DNA of 64,000 bases from contig JAJTWR010000281.1 in assembly GCA_021613335.1 (NCBI GenBank), positions 1,076,001 to 1,140,000 of the forward strand, in the 5' to 3' direction. This DNA is from Whitmania pigra. Lineage: Eukaryota > Annelida > Clitellata > Hirudinida > Haemopidae. The position numbers and the translations under genes were made by a program. The notes beneath the pieces were generated by a model. The model was given only the letters and a program-made list of their open reading frames with translations. It was not told where the DNA came from and ran no database searches. Numbering within the stretch: the first letter of the stretch is position 1; each line of letters opens with the position of its first letter. This document shows positions 42,301 to 54,000 of the stretch, one piece after another.

Positions 42301-45300
42301 GGTGATGATTATGATCCGAGCGTGCCTGAGACTATGCAAGAATGCGACATCACCTACCTTTACGACACATACGACGGTAAAAATAAACTTGATTCCGTTT
42401 ACTTTGTTTTTATTTCTAAATAATTTAATATTATAATATAATAAAATATTAATTAATAAATGAGTATTTATAAACGTGAAAATGTTGGATTTCAATTTAA
42501 TAAGGCTTAAATCTGTTTCTTACAACTTACTTATCCAGGGAAGGATTTGTACAGTCAAATAGACAACATCACCTACGGTAATTCCATTTTCAAAACAGCA
42601 CACACTAATGTCGGTTATTAAATAATTAATTAATATTTATTTAATATTATTCAAGACATTGCACCCAGCTTAAAAAAGAACAATAACCAGGTTTGAATTT
42701 TTTTTTTTTTTTTCAAATCACCGAAACAAATATCAAGGTTGTTGTTAAGTTATTTTTAAAGAATCAACATTTTTATCCATGAAGTTGACGCCTGAGGATG
42801 GAAAAGTGGAAAAGTACGACCACCATTCGTTGGATTTCATGGTGGACGAACGTGTCATAGCGGACGAATTGAGGTACACAAGCGAACCCTTGCACGCCCC
42901 ATTCAACTCTACTCCTCTGCCTGATCCCAGTAAGGACTGCCCTTTTATTGGGGCGCAGTTTTCTGAATGCCTGGAGTTTAAGGTGAGTCCTAACGAAGTT
43001 TTGGAATTGAAATTAACATTTTAAATTCTCATTATTTTAGTTCAATATTATGAATATTTTAATTTAAATATTTTTTCAAGATTTTTTACTTAAATATCTT
43101 CTTAAGTTGTTATTTGTTGCTCGTGATTTCAGGCGGATGAATATTCAACAAGTTTAACTTTTCCCAATAAAGCCACCAAAAACAAGAAATCTGGATTATT
43201 AAGAAGGTTCAAAAAGAATAAAAATATTTAAATAAATTATTATTTAATGAATGAACGAAAGCAAATAATAAACATGTTTCTAAGACAATATGAATTAGAC
43301 TGCATTTGAATACATATCGATATCTTCGAATTAATTAAATTGTATTTAAGAGTTTAAAACCTTTCGTAGAATCAACACAACAAACAGAAAATAAACTCAA
43401 CCCATGCAGTTAAAAACACATAATTGCTGATAGTTTATTTCTTGCAATAATTGATGATAATTGTTTTATAATAATTGTTGAGCATTTTGTTATTACAATA
43501 ATTATTTAGACTTGTTTGATTACAATAATTATTGACAATTGTTTTACAATTGTTTAAAGACTAAGAGGAAAATCGGAACCCAGGGTCTCATTGGCCAAGG
43601 ATTTGACCTGTGAACTCATGCACCCATCTGAACTTCCAAGCCTACCTCTACTGGCAGAAGATCAGGAACTTGCTTCGTGGGTGCTGAGATGCCGTCCAGC
43701 TGGAAAAACATTTTCCAGGTTTAATTAAAAATAAATTTAAGTAAATTAAACTGATGCACCTGAATTACGTACGCACGAGTCATGCATCTTAAGAAATGTA
43801 TCGCAGTATGTAATGTCGTTAAGCAGGAACTGAATTTAACTTTGTCTGATTGTAGAAATTGGTGGTTAAGTGCTATGAAATTAATTAAATTATATTTGTT
43901 TAAATATTATCATTTAATTAAATTCATTCTATTATTACAATTGCTTGTTTTTTCTAATATATTTGTATTTCTATATAATTTAATTATTATATTATTTTAT
44001 AATAAATCCATCATCATTATTATATAATAATGGCTGAATTTACCCAGAGCCGTTTCAATAATCGTCCCCCACCTTGCCTCATTAATGGATGGAGAGAGAG
44101 AAATTGCTGTCTACAAAAGCAACAACGGTTTGGATTGGATGGAACACTCACAACAACAACAACAACAACAACACGAGAAGGATTGTTTGGCTGTGTTGAA
44201 GCCCACATTCAGAGGTCGGGGAGTTATTATAATTTAATTATTACAATTATTTTATTTAAATTATTTAAATTATTTAAATATAGGCTTATAATTAAGAAAT
44301 TGTCAATAAGTTTTTAATTAAGTTATTATTAAGAAGTTTATAATTAAGTTATTATTAAGATGTTTATAATTAAATTATTATTAATATCAGGTGTGAACCT
44401 AAAGAATGACCTTTACAGCAAGCATCTCGTCGGCATCACTATCATCACCGTGCCCAGTTACTTGATCCTCGTTTCTAGGGTCTCAGAATCCCACCTCCCC
44501 ATGCACCTACCTGGGCTCATTTTGAGGCCCCCATCCGTCAAACACCCCGTATTCTTGACCATCGGTCAACATGACTGTAACGATGATGATGATGATGATG
44601 ATGACATGCCAAGCATAACTATGTCTGTGCGTTGTTTTGTTTATGTTGGCCTATTTATGTTTGTGAATTCCTTCATTGTTTTCTTTTTTACATATAATTT
44701 TAAATTTTTTAATTTAAATAAAGTTTCAGTTAATTACAGTTATTAATCATTATATTAATTATACACGAATTAATATTGTTTATCAAGAGAAATTATTCAT
44801 TGCACATACATTACTAGTTATTAACATAAATTATTCATTCGTGCATGAATTATTCCAGGCACAGCAGGTTCCTCATGAATTTATAATGAGGATGAAGAAC
44901 TCAGCCACCTGTTCACCTTGCGTGACAATCAAACCTGTTAACGACCTTTTCAAGTGCCCCGTCACGCTGACCCTATCCTGTTTCAACTTGTTGACCTCTG
45001 CAGACGACCAATTAAAACTCTACGTCAGCAAGTCTGGTTAGTTTTAAGAGTTTAGTATAGATTATTAGAGAAGCTAATTAAGTAAATGATCAACTTATGT
45101 AATAGGAATTAAATTTTATTAAACCTAGATAACTAAATTCATCATTTACTAATTAAATTATATAATTAGATTTGTTTGGGCTTAATTATGTTAGCAAATT
45201 GAATCAAATATCATCGAACAATATCTTCCCATGACATAGATAATTCGTTTTGGGTTTTATTACTTCATAAAATAATTCCAAATTTCATTTGAAACTTTGC

Positions 45301-48300
45301 GCATCATAAATGAAAGGAACATACCTTTGTCTTTATTCCTACCTTTGTCTTTGTTTTGCAGAATCCGACTGGTATGACTTGACGAATGTGACTCAATTTT
45401 CCATGAACGAATCAAACACAGTCGTCACATTTGACATTCTTGAAGGGGGAAGGTGTTGAGTTATTCTGGAATGCTCATGAAATGATAACAATAACTATTT
45501 ACTGATAACAGTAAAAAATAACGCATGAATAATAACTCTAACAATAATAACGATGTCATGAAAACAAATTATTGGTTATTATTATTAAAAATAATTATTG
45601 ATTACCAACTAATTAACACAATCATACCTCACAACTTCACAGGTACATCGTCACAAACGGACCAATCGACGAAACGTCATTAAGAAGCGTAACATCGCAG
45701 TTGAACTTGGTTCCATTTTACGCCAAATTCATTCTCTTGTGTCGTCTGTCCACTTCCAATCTCGGTTGTCTCGAATTCGACGTTTTCTGTGGCACGTGTG
45801 ACGTCATCGATGGATTTATAGAAGAGGGGATTAATTTGAAAAAAATCGAATTGTTCCGGAGTGATGAGATAGAGGTCGCTGGTTGAAATCATCCGTATGG
45901 AATGTTTAAACAAATGAAAATATTGAATAATAAAGTTGAAATGCCTAGAATTTCCAAGATATTAATTACGATTTATTGAAATTAACTAAATTAAAATCTA
46001 AAATAAATTGAGTTAATTAACTAAACAACCGCAATATAAATACAGGTGTACCACAACACCTTTCAAGTGTTCACTTTGGAAGGGAGCCATTTCGAGGTGT
46101 GCGATGACAGTCCCGATTGCGTCCTGTTCCAGGCTTTCCAAAGAAATTGCGTCACCGTCATGGCAAAGATAACGGATCGCCACTTGCTGGAGAAAGAAGA
46201 TTCTTTGTTCTTGGAATTGTTCAGAGGAGTTGTAAGCATTTCGTCTCTCATTCCAACTGAGGATCAAGTTTTCTACACGTCACCTCTGTGCCAGTCTGCG
46301 TTCTCATTCACCAAGCATGATGATGTCGATCGAGGTAAGATATAATTCAATGAATAAATCTATATTTAAATACAATTTGTAACCTCAACTTTAATGTAAT
46401 CAATATTTACGAATAAAATAGCAACCTATATAAATAGCCTTCATATTTACAGTCTTATGGTACCCTTTCATCGGTCCATCGCCTGTCCCCCATCGGGAGC
46501 AGCTGCCCCCCATTGCAAATTACTGCCCATCCAATCAGCACATGCCGATAAAAATAAACTTCGACGAATATGCCAATACCATGAAACTGCCGAAGAAATG
46601 CGAGGTTATTAAGTACGACTACCAGGAGAAAATCATCACTGAACCTTCCACGAAGCACTCCGAAACAATGAACGATGATGGATCCACCAGCAGAATCGAA
46701 ACTTCAATTACCTCGACTTTCCGTCTGCTTTACAAATCCCAAGAGGGCAGTGATTCCAGAGAACTGGTGGAGAAGAAGTTGTGCGGGATGGAAATTGTAG
46801 AAACCGTATCCAAGTTTCCTCCCGGGTTAAAAGCAGACGAAATAGAATCGAAAAGCTTGAAGTTCGTCAGTTCGGAAAGAAATGCCGTCGAAAGCGACGA
46901 AAATGGAATTCCTGTTCAGAAGAAGATCATTACAAGAATTTTCCAGGCTCCGAAACCCAAAGTAACGAAAACGGTAACGGAGGGAGAAACGTACGCCGAA
47001 ACAAAGTGCGATGAAGATTTCAAAATACTTCAAAACGGTTCAGCAATTAAAAGTAAAAAGTCAATTACAAGGTACGCTAAGCGAGTTACAGAGAATACTT
47101 TCGTTAATGGAGTCCTGAAGAATTGCACAAAAGAAGATAAAACTGTTAAGAATGAAATTGAAAACTATTCGTTAAAATTGCCAAACCATGCTTTGATTCC
47201 AAAACTGGGAATGTGCACCATCGAGGTAACATTCAACAAGTCTACTGAGAGGAAACACGAGATTGATGAAATTACAGGAGATTTAATGGTCGAAGTTGTT
47301 CCTCAGGTTACCGTTAATGAGGTCGATGGCGATTCAAAATTTGAAAAAGAACCCGCCAAAGTCGATATGATCATTAAAGGTCCTGTTGAGTGCAAAGTTG
47401 AAAAATTTTCTGAAAACACCATCTCCGATTCAGGCGCTTTTGTGAAGATGGACAGAGCAGTCTTGACTTACGTCATGCCCTGCTACGAGGTGAAGATGGT
47501 CGTTTTGGCCGAGAAGAAAAGAGTTGTCAGTGAAGAGATTCTGAGGGTCGAGGTCATTGAAAACATCATTGAACTGCCACCCGGCTATAGCAATCTTGAC
47601 TTTGACGAATATTCTTTTGAAACTAAGGCCAGCTTCAGCGAAGAAGCACCGAAGTCGAGTGTGGCTTACAGGAAGAAAAGCTTTGTGACAAAGTTGATAT
47701 CAAAATCAAATCAAAATGCCGCAAATTTCAGTGGCAATGAACTCGTTTGCCCGAACGAATCTCTGACTAGAATCACCGGTATGGACAGATACTGCGACGA
47801 CGATGACGTTTTCGAATTCCAGAGAACAATTGAGACTAGTTTAGTCCAGCCGATTGCTAACTTCACTTACAACAGAGACGCCGTACCCGTCATCGTCCTT
47901 AAACACAAATACTTAGAAACAGATGTCAGAGATGTCTTCATGAAACTCGAATGTGGCAACATAGAAAGACACGCAGCCAATTGCGATGTCTCCGTAATTG
48001 TTGCTCCAAATGTCTCACTTGACTTGACGTCTTCAAAGAGGATCGTCTTCGACGTCAAGCTGAAGCCGAGGGTAGTAACGAAGCGCACTGAAGGCGAGAT
48101 TCAGGTAAAGAACAGAATGGAAGACTACGTGAAAATCTCTCAGGACGGCAGCTTTAAAAGCCACCACAAAGTCATCATTTCTGAGCACTTCAAACCCATC
48201 ACGATCGTCACACAAATCGACGGGAAAGTCGATCAGATTCAAAAACTGGAGCAGCTCACCTTGACAAAGGTGAAGGAAAACATTTTTGAGATGCCAATTC

Positions 48301-51300
48301 TCGGATTGGACATCGCTGGCTCCGATATCAGCATCAGCACAAATGAAGAGGCCCCGAGCATTGCAGATTCTGATTCGTGCATCAATAAAACAATCACCAA
48401 AATATCCTTAGTGCCTCCCAGAGTCACTAAGGACTCTCTGTACAACAAATGCAGGGAGCCCGAGATTGTTAAGGAAGAGTTTGACTTCGAAGACATCGCT
48501 CTTGACGGAACCATAAACAAACACTTGGTCACCATAGAAACCATGGTGGCCAAACATCAGGATGACGACAAATTCGAAGTAATCGAACAAAAAATCACTG
48601 AAAAGGTTTTGGAAATTCCTCCGGAAGTTGCCGACATCGATGACTCGAAATTGTGCACGAGAACTACTGACAGTTGGGTCCGTGACACGACGTCAACCGG
48701 TGCTCCAAGGATTAAACACGTCATCAGGACCAGACTCTGCAATAAATCAAACAATTTCGACTACGATCCAGTCGCTCGGAACAAGAAATTCCACGAAGAA
48801 TTGGAAGGAGAAATTCAGATGAAAGTGGACGTTCAAGAATTCGAGAAATTCACGAACGACGCGAAAACGAAGCACAAAATCATTACGAGGAAATTTTTGA
48901 AACCAATTACGATAGTCAAGTACGCTGCGAATAAGAAGATTCCCGAAATAACAGTGAGAGAAGACTTGATCAAGGTGGAAATTGAGGAATACGCAATGGA
49001 GCTGGATGACAATCTTTGCTCTCCAGATGACTGCACAAGCACGATAGATAACTACACGTACGTCAACTACCTGCCTAACGGAATTCCGGTGAATACGGAA
49101 GTGACAAAAGTTACCGCCAAACTCAAAAAAGATAAAAACAAGTTGGAACTTTTACCAGAGTCGAATGCGAACGAAAAACACATCAAGCAGAAAGTGAGTC
49201 TCGTTGAAAACCAGGAGCAATTGGCAGACGGGAGCATCGTGAAAACGAAAGTCATGACAAAAGATTGCTTTGAAGTTCTCAAAAAAACCAACGCAAGAGG
49301 TGAAAGCACAGTTTCTGAAACTCTCCTCAAGACGGACATTAAGGAATTCATCATGATCCTCCCTAAAGCTAAAATCGATATTTACGGCTCCAATTGCAAC
49401 TGTGAAATCACTTCGGAATTCAACAGAATCTCCAAAAAGGGAGAACCCACGATCACCAAGCTTACTGTCAGAGCGACAGTCTCGTTGAAATCCGATTGTA
49501 AACAGCAACAGTCTCTGAGTTACAATGAAATTTCTAAATATCTCTTTGGGGTCAAGTATGGTGACGTCATTAGGAAGGAAATCGTCGAGTACGACGAACA
49601 GTCGAACGAGTCGTTCACCGAACGTATCAGGAAATTCAGTGTAGTCAAATCCCGGCCATTTTACGCTCTGACACCTGATGGCGATAACATCGAGAAAAGG
49701 ACTTTGGCAGGGAGTAGGATTGAAGAGATTGAAACCATAGACTGCAGACTGGAATGTCTTTCTGAAGAAGCCAACCTAGGATACGAATTTGTAGAGATTA
49801 AGAGTTGCGCATCAGAGGAAAATAATTATTACGAATGTGGAATCTTTAACAAAGTACTGAAAATCGTGTGCACCATGGGAAAAGCTGATTCTGAGTTTGT
49901 AAAAAGTTCGTGGGTTCTAGAAGACAAAATTGATAAACGTGTCGAAGTCTTGAAGGAAGAGGATGAATTATGCCCCAACGGTTCTTTGAAGCGAAGCATC
50001 ACCTTTGCCCATAAATATTTCAAAGTCGTCAGTTCGGTCAAGCTATCGCCAAAGTTTTACTTGGAGTTGGAAACATCTGAAAAACTGCTCGAATGTAATC
50101 TTGTAGTTGTTGATGTGACAATATCTCCGTGCACGTTGAAGGATGAAGATGATTACAACGTCGAAATGAAGACATCCAATGACTGGGAGGAAGTTGCTGA
50201 CAAAACGAGAAGCCAGCATATTGAGATGTCGTTACTAGGGTCACCGGAATGTACCTTTCAGGATGCTAAGCTTTTGAGATCATCGTCAGAAAATGAAAAA
50301 GAAACTTTCCTCTCTGATGGAACATTGGTAAAATGGAAAACCCTAATCTCGCAAACTTTTCTGACCTGCACCAAGTGTTTGGAACAAGAAAATGAAACTA
50401 AAATGAATCTGCACAAAATTCTCTTGAAGACAAATATTTTTATTGCTCTTGTAGAAATTGGACCAGACGTGGTAATCGATGAAACGAAGAATGAATTTGA
50501 GTCACTTCTTTCAAAAGACTCTGCCTATTTGCTCATGCCAGATGGGAGTTTGTGCTGCAAGAATGCTGCCAAATTTGTCCTCAAGAAATCAAAGGGAAAT
50601 TCCAAGTTGACTGTTCAACAATCACGAAACAAGAAATTATCTCACAAAAACACCAAAGAAACTCTAGAAGACGGGTCTGTGGCGTACAAATGTGTTTCAG
50701 TCGCTTCAACTATCCGACCTTACTACAGAATTGCTGAAGATCAACAACTGATGCTCAACGAAGATGTTTTGGACAAGGAAATTCAAGAGGTTGTCCTGTG
50801 CTTGAAGCCTGAAATTTCATTTGGCAACCCGCTGACATATACCGTACATGATGGGGTGGAAATAAACAATAAGCAGAAAATTAAAAGAAGAGTTATCAAA
50901 TTGGGAAATGGTGGTGAACGTTCAAAAATCGAGGATAACGGAATCCTGACTATTTGCGGAAATTTGGAGTTGGAAGATGACGAAACCGAACAAGAATTCG
51001 ATTCCCCTGGACACATTTCAAAAACTAACACTTGGAATAAGACGTTATTTAAATGCATTACAGACATCCAATCTGACAAGAATAAAGCATCATTAATTAT
51101 TACAAGTAGGAAATTGGAGTTGTACAGGGAATCGTATCTAGCCCACGTCCGCTTACCACTGGGCTCACTCAACCCAAAGAAATGCAATGTGTTCATAACA
51201 TTCGGGAATGTGGAACACCACGATGAAAAGACGTACATAAACGAAGTAAGAGCAAATGTTGAGGTAAGCATATTAACAGACTCACAGTTGACCGTGTCTG

Positions 51301-52964
51301 GCAAAGCCCTAGTTCTTCCGAAAACGAAAGTCACAACCGACTCAAACGAAAGCGAAACGCTGTGCCGCAAGAGCGAAGTGATCACCACCGAGGTCCTCCC
51401 AGACGGCTCTCTCGGCAGAAAGAAAATAATCACGACGACTTTCTACAAGAAGCGATGGGAAACTGTTTGTGTCGATGGAATCGAAACATCTTGCAGAGAA
51501 GAAGAAATTCCAGTTGGCAGAACAGAAGAGATTCATCTGCTTCATCTGCCTTTTGGGTCAAATGATGTCGATTCAAATGATTGGGACACTGAAGTGACCG
51601 AGGTAAGAGATGAAGGTGAAAAGCAACTTGACGGACTGAACATGAAGTACAGGACGACTCATCTGAAGCTCATCCCAAGGTCTGGTCACACGACTAACGC
51701 AGATGAAACGACTCAAGAAGTTTTCCAAGGAGAAATTCAGACTAAAGCGGACATTTCAGAATCTCAGGAAGCTTTAGAAGATGGTAGCATTCTCAAGAAG
51801 AAGGTCATCACCACCTGCTTCTATAAGCCAGTTACAAAAACGATTTCCAAGAACGGTAAGGTCATAAGTTCATCAATCTCCGAGCACACAGTAAGCATGG
51901 AAGTGGAGGAAATATATCTCCAGCTTCCACCTGGCCACATTGAACCGTTTGGAAATAACCTTGTAACAGAAACGACGATTCTGCACAATGATGAAATGCT
52001 TATTGATAGCATACCTTCGAGGAAAAAGATCATAAAGATGAGGGTGACCCTGCAAGACTCAGAGACACAATCTCTGACAGCCAGTGCTCAAACTGACACT
52101 CCGTATGAACTTGACTCCAACAAGAGGATAGAAGGAGAGCTCATATCCTCGACCAACTTCTCAGAAAGAAGTTCGACAAACGAAGATGGCGAAATGGTTA
52201 TATGCAAAACCACCAGGACTCGATTTTTCAGGCCCGTCGCAGAAATAACGATATCGAACGGACGGATTTCGAACGCTCTCATCAATGAAGAAACCACTCA
52301 CTATGACATCTGTGACACCATTACAATATTGTCGCCCGGTGTTGACAGTTTGAGCGATTCAAGCGTCATTACTGTCAGTACCGAAGACGTGTTAAATGAA
52401 AAGAATCAGGCAGGTATCCCAATACTGAGGACTGTGAAAACCAACAAATTGTTTAAAGTCATGGGGGCTTCAAAAACGATTGTTCCACAGGACGATGAGA
52501 ACCTTCATTGTCTAAAATCTTTATTTCCACAGATATTTCTCGAGCAGAAAGAAATCGGAGATTCAATTAAAATCTTCTCCCAGACAGTAGAAAATGAACC
52601 AATGAAAAACACAAAGATTCAGGAATTTGTTGACATTCTACCAGACGGCACAAAAGTGAAAAGGAGAGTGACTGAGACTGTTGAAAAAAGATCGATCATC
52701 AGAAGGCTGGCAATGGAGGGGGAAGACGGCGTTAGTATCACGAAGGGCATGTTCCTCTGCGGCATTCACCCCGTATCGGAATGCGAAGAAAACCATCCAG
52801 CAGAGCAAGAAGTACCCGAGTCTGAAGATGCGGATTTTCCTTTCCTCGGATCAAGCGCCATCAAAAAGCGCTCCGGAACCAGCACACACAAGAAATTCGT
52901 TTCCGAGACTAGCTTCACTCTCGCCAAAGATTTGAACGAAGCCAACGAGTTTTTCGAATCCTAG
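30396..52964 (+). CDS. ANK: Ankyrin with giant repeat-tail exon (about 3547 aa)
   Basis: Adaptor linking membrane proteins to spectrin. Exons: 30396-30497, 31243-31341, 31547-31645, 31916-32167, 32399-32497, 32738-32836, 33111-33308, 33631-33729, 34152-34250, 34652-34849, 39213-39410, 39723-39920, 40632-40730, 41081-41278, 41625-41723, 41889-41987, 42172-42376 (ANK repeats; mostly 99 or 198 nt, phase 0); 42539-42577, 42656-42690, 42785-42982, 43133-43206 (linker); 43566-43718, 44048-44214, 44391-44626, 44859-45036, 45362-45452 (ZU5-ZU5); 45643-45874, 46046-46334 (UPA); 46453-52964 (UPA end plus giant tail). Lengths sum to 3548 codons. The repeats align one-to-one with those of vertebrate ankyrins (e.g. 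NGFTPLHSAAQ, DKLTPLHCACRNGH); ZU5 shows SIIVPHLASLMDGEREIAVY. ZU5 and UPA are divergent. Two introns start with GC (32837, 40731). The N-terminus may continue upstream: 30390 is an ATG but 30376-30395 also reads as an acceptor. No death domain exists before the next gene. Confidence 0.93.
30951..31238. repeat. Minisatellite of about 33-36 bp units built on (TCA)n
   Basis: Eight to nine head-to-tail copies of CATTACCTCTG followed by (TCA)5-7, ending within a few bases of the acceptor of ankyrin exon 31243. The long Ser-rich, His-rich and Met-rich reading frames on both strands are products of this repeat. Confidence 0.9.
35088..37079 (+). mobile_element. CR1-like LINE, 5' part (endonuclease end and reverse transcriptase)
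   Basis: An open reading frame of 660 codons in an ankyrin intron. It contains the end of an apurinic-type endonuclease (LLIGDFNFPDIDW, GGSDHSIVSF), then reverse transcriptase blocks ([72 protein letters not shown]). The start of the endonuclease and any ORF1 are missing, so the copy is 5'-truncated, as is usual for LINEs. The frame is broken at 37079 by the hAT insertion and resumes at 38330. The true 5' boundary is not visible. Confidence 0.9.
37080..38321. mobile_element. hAT transposon inserted in the LINE, 8-bp target duplication
   Basis: Ends CAGTGGCGCAACTAGG and, inverted, CAGGGGCGCAACCAGC. Both sides carry GGTTCAAC (37072-37079 and 38322-38329), an exact 8-bp duplication as made by hAT transposases. 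Inside, 37496-37918 encodes the C-terminal hAT dimerisation region (SSDAERAFSKLRLIKSHLGT); the catalytic N-terminal part is absent. A block of about 230-255 bp occurs twice (37204-37458 and 38083-38312), the second being the element's right end. Confidence 0.9.
38322..39160 (+). mobile_element. CR1-like LINE, 3' part
   Basis: It continues the LINE frame from 38330 to a stop at 39062-39064. It shows the thumb and C-terminal segment typical of CR1/L2 proteins (SLVRSQLEYGVQVWSP, VQRRATRL, EKLKLPSLCYRRKRADLI, VVQEWNSLP). The short 3' UTR ends in an A-rich AAATAAAACAAATAAAATAAA tail at about 39138-39160, as expected for this clade. Confidence 0.88.
43207..43231 (+). other. Read-through extension with in-frame stop in an ankyrin exon
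   Basis: If the donor at 43207 is not used, the frame of exon 43133 continues for eight lysine-rich codons to a TAA at 43229-43231. This would end the protein after the ANK repeats and before ZU5. Confidence 0.4.
46453..52964 (+). other. ANK: Giant ankyrin exon: about 15 divergent tail repeats
   Basis: One uninterrupted 6512-nt exon. After the end of UPA (to about 46560) the protein is a series of roughly 120-145 residue units. Each unit has a core D-G-S/T-x3-K-x-K-V-I-T-x2-F (e.g. DGSIVKTKVMTKDCF near 49228, DGSLGRKKIITTTFYKK near 51402, DGSILKKKVITTCFYKP near 51779), often preceded by an EGEIQxK motif (48084, 48803, 51727), then a conserved E-I-x-L-P/PP-G segment and a second K-rich strand. 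Cores near the middle are weaker. It is acidic and lysine-rich, without membrane segments, and has no death domain. Codon and base use look like the neighbouring coding exons, so this is selected coding sequence. Confidence 0.85.
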
Positions 52965-53166
52965 AACCAGCCACTTGACTTCCAAAGTGCAGGCTCATCA
53001 AGTAATTATCCACTGACAAGAGGTCCACTATCACTTACAATTATTTCATTTGTGTTACTTTTGCTATTGTGCCTAGACATACACTCCAATAAGAATGAAA
53101 TTAGCCGCAAGTTTCTTCAAGCGTTATTTGTGTTGCACTTTAAATCGGATTTTGTCGTTTGATGCT

Positions 53167-53172
53167 AATAAA
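53167..53172 (+). terminator. AATAAA polyadenylation signal, ankyrin gene
   Basis: First AATAAA about 200 nt after the stop of the giant exon. Confidence 0.45.
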
Positions 53173-53844
53173 TGCTTTAGAAAATCACTGCATTGCCCCT
53201 CATCAACCCAGTGGATGTCTTGCTTTACCACAACACCAGCAGCCCGACCAAAGCAGAAATTGAGTTACCAAAAACGCTACACAATTCAAACATCTCACAC
53301 CAAATTTCTACTCACAAAGTATATTTTGAAGAGGAACAGGGAAACACCATTAGAGGCTAGATCGACCACCAACCGCTAGAATCACAAGCACTGACAACGT
53401 TCGCAAGACGTTTATTGAGCATCATAAAAAAATTGCTCATGCCATAGTGTTCCATGTGTTTGTTTCACTCACAAATAGCAGTTTATCCATATCTTCAATA
53501 AGAGTCTTCATTTTCATTTCTTCAAACCTAACAAATACGCACTGATTAGCAAAACCCAAACATCAAGAATTATTCACACCGATTTCACAACTCCCTAAAC
53601 ACAACCATTTACTTGATCATAACCTATCTTCACATCGTCTTCAAATTCAAAGCCCATCGGGTCTTCGGGCAAACCCCTAAACCGTCTTCATAGCTCATAC
53701 TTCATTACGTCTTCAATTTCAACTAATTTCCAATTGACTGAAGTTTTCTAATTAAGTCTTCAAAAACTTCATAATACAATCTTCAAGCTTTTCAAAGATT
53801 GAAACATTAAAAAGTTAAAATTTATATTAAGATTTGAAAGTGTC

Positions 53845-53850
53845 TTTATT
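53845..53850 (-). terminator. AATAAA polyadenylation signal, Tra2 gene
   Basis: AATAAA on the minus strand about 150 nt past the Tra2 stop. Confidence 0.55.
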
Positions 53851-54000
53851 TAAAAAACCAAAATTAAATCCAAACTGCCATGTACCATTCTTGTTGGTTC
53901 ATGAAACTGGTCAACAACGGTGCTCATCAATAACGATCTGTATCATGATTTGATTGTTTTAAAACATTGATCAAATACATATCAATCGATCAGAGCTCAA

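Larger units (their letters stand above)
52965..54000. other. Convergent intergenic region (ankyrin / Tra2 3' UTRs)
   Basis: No further ankyrin exon, in particular no death domain, can be read between the ankyrin stop and the Tra2 stop. The 94-codon frame at 53095-53379 resembles nothing and is taken as UTR. Confidence 0.6.

Noticed and set aside
50783..51433. 216-codon minus-strand frame inside the giant exon
   Set aside because: Antisense shadow of a 2140-codon plus-strand frame; no recognisable features.
53095..53379. 94-codon plus-strand frame after the ankyrin stop
   Set aside because: Downstream of the stop with a polyadenylation signal inside it; no domain, so most likely UTR.
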